From the NCBI GenBank assembly GCA_963082975.1, contig OY720348.1, forward strand, positions 54,959,564 to 55,023,563: 64,000 bases of DNA. The letters run 5' to 3'. The notes beneath the pieces are model-generated. The model did no database searches, was not told where the DNA came from, and saw only the letters and a list, made by a program, of their open reading frames with translations. This document shows, in pieces, positions 34,724 through 44,119 of the stretch. Position numbers and translations under genes: made by a program. The number at the start of each line of letters is the position of its first letter. The first letter of the stretch is position 1. This stretch comes from Labia minor (taxonomy: Eukaryota; Arthropoda; Insecta; Dermaptera; Spongiphoridae).

Positions 34724-34912
34724 AATGGATTGATTAATGGTAGGTAATGGAGTCGACAAACACTTCAACCGGATCATCGTCTTGAATCCCTGGAAAACAA
34801 AGACTAATATGAAATAATGTTTTCCTGGAATAATTGATATTGGAAATCTACTCACCTTTTTAATGGAACCGTAAAAGTGAAAGATTGCCATCAACATCGA
34901 TCGATGATACAT
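34724..34912 (-). other. Exon-like pair with a 66-nt in-frame intron (native-locus copy)
   Basis: Exons 34912-34856 and 34789-34724 (minus strand) flank a 66-nt intron with GTGAGT and TTTTCCAG ends; a GTAAGT donor follows at 34723. Upstream of the ATG the sequence TTGTTTTTCATG looks like a pyrimidine tract with CAT where an acceptor CAG might have been. It lies downstream of the exon at 35080-34996 in the same orientation. Confidence 0.35.
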
Positions 34913-34995
34913 GAAAAACAAGAATAAAAGACATATTTATTAAGAATGAAAATAGATTAGAATAATATTAAAATATTTCTTAAAAAAATACTTAC

Positions 34996-35080
34996 GGCGG
35001 GGTTTTCACCCCTTGCAAATGCCCGAAGGATGATGATGATGATTTGGAAGTCATTATGTTGTTCAATCTCTCTCTTGATT
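34996..35080 (-). other. Candidate 85-nt exon of an unidentified gene
   Basis: Acceptor AACATTATTCCAG and donor GCC|GTAAGTATT are both strong. Spliced to the segment ending at 35279 it is open and in phase (1 + 84 nt). It encodes a piece beginning IKREIEQHNDFQ and then a run of Ile from an ATC microsatellite. Family not recognised. The donor straddles the breakpoint at 34994 where other units diverge. Confidence 0.4.
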
Positions 35081-35278
35081 CTGGAATAATGTTGGACATC
35101 AAGTAAAACTAAAAAATTAAGAAAACATTTCACTTAGTAATTTAATAAACGCGTGTAGTATCTTTATAAATTCATCAATGTAAATCTATCTAGAAATATC
35201 TATACAAGAAATTAAACATTGTAATATACATATATCTGGATTATTTTGAAATGATATTCCATTCATAATTCTACTCAC

Positions 35279-35328
35279 CGTTGGTACATGCGCTTATTCT
35301 CATTAGCTTCTTCCATCATTTCTTAGTG
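35279..35328 (-). other. Candidate exon (start or internal)
   Basis: The minus-strand frame MMEEANENKRMYQ runs to a GTGAGT donor at 35278. A stop lies just upstream of the ATG, so this is either a first coding exon or an exon with acceptor CACTAAG. Its 3' phase fits the exon at 35080-34996. Confidence 0.35.
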
Positions 35329-35385
35329 ACCAGAGTGAGAGTAGAGTCAAGACATCACAGCATCATCCACGGGTACGAACATATC

Positions 35386-35662
35386 TGATGGTGATAGATA
35401 AAACATATTTTGATATATTAAAAATTATTTAAAACTTTTTTTAAACTTAAAAAATAATAGTTGAAGAAGAGATAAGATAATAGTGAAATATTTTATTTTA
35501 TCCTTTTATAGAAATTTCTATAATATACCATCATTAATATTTGAAATTCAATTCAATGAATATTTATAATGTATATTATTTAATAGAAATTGGAGGATAT
35601 CTATCATAGGAATAGGATTATATATGAAAAACTTAAAGAATTTTTGGACAGTAGGAGAACTT
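35386..35662 (+). repeat. Native-orientation copy of the segment inverted before each BEL
   Basis: Its reverse complement is at 14898-15172, about 25094-25368 and about 52257-52531. Here it continues without a break on both sides, whereas in the BEL units both of its ends are junctions. Confidence 0.75.
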
Positions 35663-35741
35663 GTGTAATATTTGAAAATTTAAAATAATATTTCAATATT
35701 AATTATTTAAAAATAGTAGAAAAAATAAATAAAATTCTTAC

Positions 35742-35836
35742 CCATTGATTGACCATTGTTTTTTATTTTCCTTTTTAGTAACCTTCATATTAGGTAGATG
35801 AAATCTTATGCTCGCTCCATTCCCTTCAAAGTAGAT
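35742..35836 (-). other. Candidate 95-nt exon
   Basis: Acceptor CTTGTTTTTAG and donor AATGG|GTAAGAA. One frame is fully open and contains IYFEGNGASIRFHLPNMK. It joins in phase to the open frame of the exon at 36223-36133. Family not recognised. Confidence 0.4.
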
Positions 35837-36132
35837 CTAAAAACAAGAAATAGATTTATAATTAGTTCTGTGATTTCGAAATATTTACTTGTATATATTA
35901 TTTATTATATCCAGTATATTCTTCTATATTGTAAGTTAGAAAAATCAAAGAATAATTAATAAAAAACAAAGAAAGTTTTTTAGATTTATTTTAACATTTT
36001 TTAAGAAGAATTACTGTCACAAAAATTTAAGTTCTAACAATAAACGCCATTTAAAAATTATGTAATTTTAATTATATTTAAACATATTGATATTATTTCA
36101 TGAAATATTATAGAAATAAAAATTCAACTCAC

Positions 36133-36223
36133 CGATAAGATGTCTTGCAGTCGTTGTGATGTGATGCGATGAACTTCTGAACTGCGACAACATACCACCA
36201 AACCAAGTTCTTCAAATGATGCT
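36133..36223 (-). other. Candidate 91-nt exon
   Basis: Acceptor GTCTGAAG and donor TATCG|GTGAGT. The frame ending ATC TTA TCG is open and joins in phase to the exon at 35836-35742. A second frame is open too. No start codon was found upstream: the apparent preceding exon (ending 36356, donor GTAGGT) has stops that prevent an in-phase join. Confidence 0.35.
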
Positions 36224-36725
36224 CTTCAGACAATGAAAAGAAAAAGAAATAGAAAAAAGATCATTAGTTAGAGTTGAATAGGATAAGAGAGAATAACGTT
36301 CCAAAAAAGAGGTTATAAATTGTATTTCAATTGAAATATACATATAACCTACCGTGGAGGCTACTTCATTGCGCCCTGATGTCTTCCCTGTACAGTCTAT
36401 CCTATGCCAGACCAAATTCTATGGCACGGATGGCCATCTAATAATATTTTCTATCTACGTGCAAAACACTCTTCTTGCTAGAAAAGATTGCAATCACGGA
36501 AACGGAAAAAAAAACACTCCCGAACGCGCTTATTAGACACAGTATGGTCTATTTTGTGTTTTAACTACCGAAGAAATGCGCAATTTAGAAGAAGAAGGAA
36601 AAAAAAAGAAAAAGAAAAGCATAGATTAAGTGGGAAGCCGTTTGTGAGTATCTGTGGATCAGCTGAGAGTGACTTTGAGTTTTTGGATTACGATTGAACA
36701 CCACATTCGTGGCAACCTGTAAAAA

Positions 36726-36977
36726 ATGCCTACCTACCTACAATGGGGATTCATGGCGTCCTCCATAGTGGGAGGAACACTCATGAAAAAGAGACTAAGC
36801 TTAGCTCCAAGGTAGTCAATACATCCTGGCGGGCTAATCCCATTAAGGAACATTGTTGAACTACCTTCACGAATGCCTGTCCAATACCATAGAGCCACGT
36901 CTTAGCCATTCTCAGTGATACACATTACTTTACACAAACAAGGGAATCGTCATTAAAAAAAAAAAAAAAAAAAAAAA
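36726..36977 (+). mobile_element. Poly(A)-tailed retroposed fragment, right copy
   Basis: Same as 799-1052 with a 23-A tail (36955-36977). Here the tail is followed by GCAAAATGTGCAGC and the 1.64-kb insertion instead of TGACGATTTGG. Confidence 0.4.
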
Positions 36978-37819
36978 GCAAAATGTGCAGCATCGTACAC
37001 GTGGCGGAAGTGAAACTTCTTACAATCTAGAGAATAAGATAAATTTTAGTTGAGAGTGTGAGTGAGAGAGAAATAGAGAAAAATAAACCACACTGCCCTC
37101 TCCTACAAAGAATATTTCCAAGCACATACAATTAACAAGTCCACCCTTGCAATTTTCAATTGAATGACTCTCGCCAAGTGTTTTACCTGCTAAATGCTAA
37201 GAACCTTAATTTTAAGAGGTTGATTGATACATTGCAAATTATGTCGAATCATAAACTTACTATTTCAATTGTAATGTTCACATGTGGAAGTGTGAACGTG
37301 ACAAACATAACTTACTTATTCTTAATTGTAATGGACACATGTGGGAGCTTGACATTATAAGCCTTTCTGGGAAATTGCAAAATGTGTTTATTTTTTTATA
37401 TAAATAATGATCATGCAAATTACACTAAAAATTAAAAAATTATTAGCTATAATAAACTATTATTGGCTATAAATTAATTAAAATTAATTAAATTAATAAA
37501 AATAATTTAAAGATACAACTCGTTGAGAAATGAACTTATAATTAACATTTCCTTTAAAACTGTTTAAAACCCCAGAGTGGACGCTGACAATTTGGGTTTT
37601 TCCTGGTAAGACTGTCCCCCCCCCTGGTTTTTCCCAATAACAAAGTGAAAGAAAATTCCCTTATGTTGCCTCCCCTTCCGACCCCCTAAGAGGGGTTATT
37701 TTAAAGGAACAATCGGAAAATAATTTTAAATGAATGAATAAATGAAAATTCAAATTTTATATATAGTTTTTTATATATGTTTATTTATTCACAAAAAATT
37801 AATTAAATTGTAATTTAAA

Positions 37820-37950
37820 TTCTTATAGTTTTATTAAATAAATCATTTTTAGTTATAATTTTATATAAGCATTTTTTAATTGAACCTATTCAATCTTGTC
37901 ATTCCCTAATCAGCATACGCGGTTTCAATAACCCTTTTAATTATTCTAAA
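37820..37950 (+). repeat. Fragment related to the LTR of the 40850-44119 element
   Basis: Shares long stretches such as TAGTTTTATTAAATAAAT, ATAATTTTATATAAGCATTT and TTGAACCTATTCAATCTT with 41380-41510, with small indels. It is probably an old, diverged solo fragment of the same LTR family inside the 1.64-kb insertion. Confidence 0.6.
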
Positions 37951-38303
37951 TTCAATCTTTAATTAAATCTAATTTAACACACAACAATTCCGTCTCATTA
38001 TTGTAATACAAAGTTAGAAATATTAAGTTAATATAATTAATATTATTTATTTATTAATACCAATTAATAATATTAATTACTTATAAATAATTCATAATAA
38101 TAATAAATTGTGATACCAACTTATAGGAATATTAAAATAATATAATTATTATTTTACATATATATGAATATAATATAAATATGTTTAATTTTATTTTAAG
38201 AATAGATATATATCTAAAAGGCGGTAACTGTGAGGTCACATACTAATTTTTATTCTTTCACCCAGCAGAGGCTAAGAAATATTATTCCGCGTCAACGTAC
38301 TAG

Positions 38304-38314
38304 TGCGCATGCGC
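38304..38314. promoter_or_regulatory. NRF1/Ewg-type motif
   Basis: TGCGCATGCGC matches the consensus bound by NRF1 (Erect wing in flies). It sits in a CpG-rich patch followed by purine/pyrimidine-strand repeats, including an inverted GATAGCCTCTCTCTC / GAGATAGAGGCTATC pair (38431-38485). A promoter of the inserted element is possible. Confidence 0.35.
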
Positions 38315-38526
38315 GCCGTGGACTTTCAACCTAGCGACAGGGTATTAGAACGAAAGACAGCATAAAACGAAGACGCAGATAGCCTCTTTCTCAAAGACGA
38401 AAGACCGGACAAAAGAAAGACCCAGATAGCCTCTCTCTCAAAAACGAAACACCGCACAAAAGAGAGACAGAGATAGAGGCTATCTCATTCTCACTCGTTA
38501 TATCTATATCTTTTTTCTCTCTTGCG

Positions 38527-38546
38527 TTTCGTAACGCGTTACGAAA
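38527..38546. repeat. 20-bp perfect palindrome
   Basis: TTTCGTAACGCGTTACGAAA is its own reverse complement, near the right end of the 1.64-kb insertion. A dimeric protein-binding site or transposase site is conceivable. Confidence 0.75.
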
Positions 38547-38834
38547 TTTCAATTTTTCAATTCACTCTCCATTCTCAACCAAATGTCAGGACGCCGCTAA
38601 AGAAGTTTCACTTCAAAAATGACGATTTGGGAAGCACAAAACACATGCAGATAAACAATCCCTTAACATTTTCTGGCACATACCCGACTCCACCCACTAA
38701 ATACTAAATAGGAAATACTAAAAAGGTGTTTCCTTTAATAGTTAGAAGCATGCAAAAACCAAACACCTTTTTTCTATTCTATTCTAAAATATTAATAATT
38801 CATTAAATTTAATGTTTCTAGTTTCTATCTATAT

Positions 38835-40141
38835 TTATTGGCTACCACAAAGGTTTGGAAGCGATGACTCAGGAGGCATTTTCTTGAAGCATTCCTTTAT
38901 CTGTAAATCCCTAACAACAAACGATTAAGCCAAATAAATAAATAATCACCCCCCATACGCAACCTATCAGGCTAACAATTCTAAATACCTTTAAAGGAAT
39001 TGATGATTCAGTAGATTGTAGATTTGCCATCCTTATTCTTCTATCTTCCAATTCTTTCTGTCTTCTATGGTAGCATCTGAAAAACTCGAATCTAACTAAC
39101 TAACTAACTAACTAACTAACAAACAATGTTAAATTTAAAATATTAATAGAAATATAGTATTTTTTATTGTAATATTTAAATTTTGTCAATATTAAATTAA
39201 AATCATTACTACCACTAGTGCCAGAATAATGAAAAAATATACGTTGAGTACTTATTTTTGGTGAGCTGTATTTATAAAAAATTTTGAAGAAACCAATATT
39301 ATTCGAAGAGAATTGAATTTGGCATCAGCAAAAAGATGATACATGAAAATAAAAGAAAAACAAAAGACATATATAAGATTGAGTATTCAAAATATAATAC
39401 ATTTTTTTTTATCACAAAAAGTACTAACCTCGGAGTTATAAATAGGTTGCCCACTCGTAGTAGGTCACTCGACGATATCGATGAACTCGTACTTCTCACC
39501 ATCTCCCTCCATATATACTAGTGGTCCAAATTTGTTTCGTGAATCCATGTTCTTTCAGATGAACTAATAGAGAAATTGAAAATATTTAAATTATTAAATA
39601 CACTTATTTTTTATATTCAAATGAATAATCCAAAACATTAAATTAAATTTTAACCTAATATTCTAAACTAAGCACGACGAATTAAATATAAAAAAAAATT
39701 GTCTTGATCATAGCTCTTTTGTTATTTCATGATTAATTATATAAATAAATATATCTCTAATGAAAAAAGCCATTTTTAATTTAAAGAATACTTTCATAAC
39801 AAAATATTAATTTTTATTAATATGTAATAATAGAAAATTATCTACAGATATATCTATACTATACTATATATTAAATTTATTGTTAGGAACTAGAATAAAA
39901 CAAATTCAGTCGAATGTCAATTTCTTTTTCTTTTTCCTCTTTGTTAATTTATGAATATTTATATATCTGTCGATACAACTCTTTTATTGATTTTCACCTT
40001 AACAATTAATTGAATATGTAATTATAATTATTAATTATAGTTTGTTGATATATCAACTTTACCTCTAATGTGATGTGATTCCTTTTTCTATATGGATCAG
40101 ATATATTCTTCAGTCGACGACTAACATCAAACCATAACAAG
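38835..40141 (-). CDS. Last four coding exons of an unidentified host gene
   Basis: Minus-strand exons 40141-40063 (79 nt), 39517-39429 (89 nt), 39076-38989 (88 nt) and 38900-38835 (66 nt with TAA). Acceptors are TTTTTTTTAG, GGACCACTAG, GTTTTTCAG and GGGATTTACAG; donors are GTAAAG, GTTAGT and GTATTT. Phases fit at every join and the combined ~106-codon frame has no stop before TAA, which overlaps AATAAA. The translated piece starts LLWFDVSRRLKN, then is basic and Ser-rich, with CYHRRQKELEDRRIR, and ends LPNLCGSQ; it looks like a cytoplasmic tail. Upstream exons are uncertain (see 47251-47345). The LTR element at 40850-44119 lies in the preceding intron. Family not recognised. Confidence 0.55.
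39092..39120. repeat. (CTAA)n microsatellite, right copy
   Basis: Same tract as 1525-1557, one unit shorter; sits in the intron just before the 39076 acceptor. Confidence 0.9.
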
Positions 40142-40678
40142 CTAAAAAAAAAAAACCGAAAAATTATTTAAATACCTTAACTCGCATAATACTATCAATA
40201 TAGTAATTTAAAAGCAAAAAAAAATTTTTTTCAAATAAATATCAACTATAATTCTCTATTTTCTTACTTTTAATCACTTTTAATATAATAATAAGCACAA
40301 TATCTAGCCCCATTATGTGTGACTTATTAATTCTTATTTAATTTAGGTACTCTGTTCTTTATTAGAAACCTAATCAAATTGATTTCTTTTCAATAATAAT
40401 ATGATATGAGAGATTGAATTTCAAGTGTTTGATTTTTATTATTTATTTTATAATGCATTTTCACTGATATTCAATAAATATTTTAATAAACTTGTCGATT
40501 TCTTAGAAAATAACGGAGAGATATCAATATTAAAAAATAAATAAAATTATATTGAAAAAATAATGATTTTTCAAGAGTTTATAATTATTTTAGATAAAAT
40601 AAATCGCAATGAAAAAAATAAAAGATAAAAAAAAAAAAAATAACCCTGCACTTTTCTAGAATAAATGTTAATACAAAT

Positions 40679-40717
<39 letters not shown>

Positions 40718-40849
40718 GAATATTGAAGATAAAAAAAATAAAATAAAATGTTAAACTCGTAATTAAAAATAAAAGTAAAAAAAATTATAGTACTACATTA
40801 TAATAATATGTATGTATCCGATTAAAATTTTATTCTATTTTAAATATAT

Positions 40850-41594
40850 TGTAATATATAATCCTAAAGAATACAGTTTTTATGTATATAAGGGTGAGAA
40901 AGCTAGAACTTTCATTTTTGAACACGTGCTAAATTTAAGAAAAAGACGATTGGTCATGGGACATGTTGTCTGCACATGTACAGGGACCCATCCATGTGTT
41001 CAAAGTGGGGGAAAGGTTTCATTATTGGTGAAAATGATATTTGAGTTAGTCTTGATCAGGCATTGGAGGGAGACACACATATCCCTGCAGGAAGGACATC
41101 CGCGGCCAACCCCTTTTGTTGAGAGATGCCGTTGCATACGAGGTGTTCCAGCTAAATCCGCAGGAAGACAATCAAGACTCAAAGTCTCCAATGAACTCTC
41201 CATTCCTTTCTTTCATGCTAAGTGATAACACTTTCATAATTAATAATTAATTATAATTGCAATTGCTAAAATATAAATTAAATTTCTTTTAATTTATATT
41301 TCTATTTTTACGGTACCTTTCAATATATTTAATTTCATATTAATTTCATTATTATCTATTTTGTAAATTTAAGTCTCCTAGTTTTATTAAATAAATAATT
41401 TGTTATAATTTTATATAAGCATTTCAAATTGAACCTATTCAATCTTATTATTTCCCATATCAACCTACGCTGATTCAATAAACCATTTAATTATCCAAAA
41501 TTCATCCAGAGTGCTACCAATTAATTAAAACTAATTTTTTATAACCCATTTTTCTAATAAAATACCTTCCCTTTATTCCCTCTTATATACGACA
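40850..41594 (+). repeat. 5' LTR (745 bp)
   Basis: TG...CA boundaries. Contains a ~120-codon open stretch ending at 41225 that repeats in the other LTR and is also open on the opposite strand, so coding is doubtful. Its 3' third is related to 37820-37950. Confidence 0.85.
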
Positions 41595-41939
41595 TGGAGG
41601 TCTTCCACCTCGAATTGAATTAAAACTGGAAATGGTTGATTTGGCAAAATAAAGTTGGATACGTTCAGTTTATATATTAATTTTAATAGTTTGAAATATA
41701 TATTTTTTTTTCTTTTTGTGAAAAATTCAATTTAAATTTTTTTTATTATTTTGAAAAAGTTATTTGTATCTGTTTTATTGAATGTTTGTCGGATTTATTT
41801 GATTTTGACTTCTTATAGTAATTGATTTTGCGGGATTCTATTTCTGAAAAATTAAAAGCAAATTGCCTAGTGTTTATAATATTCAATTTTTGTCGCAGTA
41901 AAAAATTGATATAATTTTTTCATGCCTTTCTGATTATTA

Positions 41940-42899
41940 ATGAATAAAAGTAATAATAATAATAATAATAAAATGCAAACGGCTAAGGAACCTAGTGTAA
42001 AGGAAATGCTCCAACAAATTCTGGACCTAATGTATGCTAATTTAAACAGAACGGGGGAGGCAAGCACAAATAGGCAAAATTTAAAAGAAAATAACCATCT
42101 TCAAATCGAAAAAATAGAGGGTCAAAATGTAAATGTATCGTTAATATCCAATATACCCAAGTCAGACAAAATTAAAGAAATAAATAATGAATTGGAAAAT
42201 AGAGAAAGTGAAATAATAGAGCAGGTACCAAAAATATTGAATTTAAAAGAAAGCATTGACCAGGCCCCGGAGGCAATGTCTATTAACAATATTCAAATTG
42301 CAAAAAGTCCAAATAGGAATAACAATAAAGAAATGACAAAGAAAAAGATGCAAGTTGACCCATTAAAGATAATTTCCATTGAGCCAGCACAGGTAAGCCA
42401 TTGGAAGGATATGCCTATTGTTATTGTAGGAGTAGTGTCCAGCAAAGAAATACAAAAGAAACTAAAAATAAAAAGTGCAAATAAGGCAATTGATAAAGTG
42501 AAAACCCACACCCCCCTTAGGCCCATTTATATTAGGGTAAATAACAACTATAATTCCTTAAGAATCTCCTCTAAAAAATTCACGGGCATAAAATCAACGA
42601 AATTTTTAATAAAAATATATAATGGAAACATGACGTCGCACGGTTCGAGGCGTTCGAAGCAATGCAAACCTCCCAAATTTTTTTATATAAATCAATTCGT
42701 ATTGGTATTCAAAATTAAATATCATATTGTGTTAGTAAATTATATTAGATCATGGCAAATAGCCCCGTCACTTTCTCCACACATTAATAAGATAAGGAGA
42801 AAGATATCAAAGAAATGGAAATATCATTTAAGACGGGCGTGGACAAAATTTAAATTTAAATTGTATAAATTTGTTTTATTTCGGCATATTATAATATAA
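41940..42899 (+). CDS. Gag-like protein of the non-autonomous LTR element
   Basis: 319 codons from ATG, 345 bp after the 5' LTR. The N-terminus is Asn-rich (from an AAT microsatellite), then polar and helical-looking. Residues ~195-230 (RPIYIRVNNNYNSLR onwards) resemble the PRE_C2HC region of arthropod retroelement Gag proteins. The second half of that domain appears to continue in another frame near 42620 (HDVARFEAFEAMQ), so a frameshift is likely and the Lys/Tyr-rich C-terminus may be out of frame or of other origin. No CCHC knuckles were found. Assignment by remembered pattern only. Confidence 0.45.
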   Translation: MNKSNNNNNNKMQTAKEPSVKEMLQQILDLMYANLNRTGEASTNRQNLKENNHLQIEKIEGQNVNVSLISNIPKSDKIKEINNELENRESEIIEQVPKILNLKESIDQAPEAMSINNIQIAKSPNRNNNKEMTKKKMQVDPLKIISIEPAQVSHWKDMPIVIVGVVSSKEIQKKLKIKSANKAIDKVKTHTPLRPIYIRVNNNYNSLRISSKKFTGIKSTKFLIKIYNGNMTSHGSRRSKQCKPPKFFYINQFVLVFKIKYHIVLVNYIRSWQIAPSLSPHINKIRRKISKKWKYHLRRAWTKFKFKLYKFVLFRHIII

Positions 42900-43042
42900 G
42901 TTTATTTTTTTTTTCTTCTCTATTAGTTTTAGGAGGTACCTTAATAGTTAGAAAGAGTGCAAAATTGTATTAATTGTTATAAATTCCTTTTCGATATGAA
43001 CCGACCACAAAGGTAATCCAAATAAATTCGATTTGATAATTA

Positions 43043-43044
<2 letters not shown>

Positions 43045-43087
<43 letters not shown>
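43045..43087 (+). repeat. 43-base poly(A) tract inside the LTR element
   Basis: Uninterrupted A run in the interior, between the Gag-like frame and the 3' LTR, followed by (AAT)n. Possibly a relic of a poly(A)-tailed sequence captured in the element. Confidence 0.9.
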
Positions 43088-43089
<2 letters not shown>

Positions 43090-43374
43090 ATAATAAAAAT
43101 AAAAACAGTTTGCTTGAATTTATAAGAAATAGAATTTCGAAAAATTAAATAAGAAAATTAAACCATTTGATGTAATATAAAAAAAAAAAAAAATAAATAA
43201 ATTACTGTTATTGTTATGTGAAAATTTAAGTGTTTGTGTTCAGTGCAGTGATATTAAATAATAATTTTTGTGCAAGATACTTAAGTGAAAAACATTGTGT
43301 TTAATAATTATATATAAAAAAAAAAAAAAATTATGCATTTCATTTAAATTTTTTTTTTTCCATAAACTAAAGGA

Positions 43375-44119
43375 TGTAATATATAATCCTAAAGAATACA
43401 GTTTTTATGTATATAAGGGTGAGAAAGCTAGAACTTTCATTTTTGAACACGTGCTAAATTTAAGAAAAAGACGATTGGTCATGGGACATGTTGTCTGCAC
43501 ATGTACAGGGACCCATCCATGTGTTCAAAGTGGGGGAAAGGTTTCATTATTGGTGAAAATGATATTTGAGTTAGTCTTGATCAGGCATTGGAGGGAGACA
43601 CACATATCCCTGCAGGAAGGACATCCGCGGCCAACCCCTTTTGTTGAGAGATGCCGTTGCATACGAGGTGTTCCAGCTAAATCCGCAGGAAGACAATCAA
43701 GACTCAAAGTCTCCAATGAACTCTCCATTCCTTTCTTTCATGCTAAGTGATAACACTTTCATAATTAATAATTAATTATAATTGCAATTGCTAAAATATA
43801 AATTAAATTTCTTTTAATTTATATTTCTATTTTTACGGTACCTTTCAATATATTTAATTTCATATTAATTTCATTATTATCTATTTTGTAAATTTAAGTC
43901 TCCTAGTTTTATTAAATAAATAATTTGTTATAATTTTATATAAGCATTTCAAATTGAACCTATTCAATCTTATTATTTCCCATATCAACCTACGCTGATT
44001 CAATAAACCATTTAATTATCCAAAATTCATCCAGAGTGCTACCAATTAATTAAAACTAATTTTTTATAACCCATTTTTCTAATAAAATACCTTCCCTTTA
44101 TTCCCTCTTATATACGACA
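43375..44119 (+). repeat. 3' LTR (745 bp)
   Basis: Same sequence as 40850-41594 at an offset of 2525 bp; no mismatch noticed. Confidence 0.85.

Larger units (their letters stand above)
31563..34994. repeat. Third spacer, passing into the native locus
   Basis: Matches the unit 1/2 spacer from its start to TACTTA at 34994. It lacks ~85 bp near 33156 and the 91-bp segment near 34277. At 34994 the other units switch to an inverted segment, whereas here the sequence continues into exon-like DNA with an intact splice donor. This is therefore probably the ancestral arrangement. Confidence 0.75.
36978..38614. mobile_element. 1.64-kb insertion with short terminal inverted repeats
   Basis: Absent from the left block X. 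It carries GAAGTGAAACTTCTT at 37007-37021 and its exact reverse complement at 38600-38614, 15 bp each, with weaker inverted similarity just inside. No target-site duplication is visible, and 29 bp precede the left repeat. Inside are an LTR-related stretch (about 37820-37950), a C-rich tract (37615-37623), an NRF1-type motif and a 20-bp palindrome. No transposase frame was found. It could be a non-autonomous DNA transposon, or ancestral DNA deleted from the left copy between A-runs. Confidence 0.5.
40850..44119 (+). mobile_element. Complete non-autonomous LTR retrotransposon
   Basis: Two direct repeats of 745 bp (40850-41594 and 43375-44119) start TGTAAT and end CGACA and look identical by eye. 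TGG follows the 5' LTR at once (41595), as a primer-binding site would, and an AAACTAAAGGA purine tract precedes the 3' LTR. ATAT flanks both ends as a possible 4-bp target duplication. The left block X has the uninterrupted target (TTTTAAATATATATAT, near 3261). The 1.78-kb interior has one 319-codon frame and no protease, RT or integrase. Identical LTRs imply a recent insertion, helped in trans by an unknown partner. Confidence 0.85.

Noticed and set aside
36350-36415. Possible exon ending at donor GTAGGT (copy near 423-488)
   Set aside because: The only open frame starts right after a weak CCATAG acceptor and does not join in phase to the next segment.
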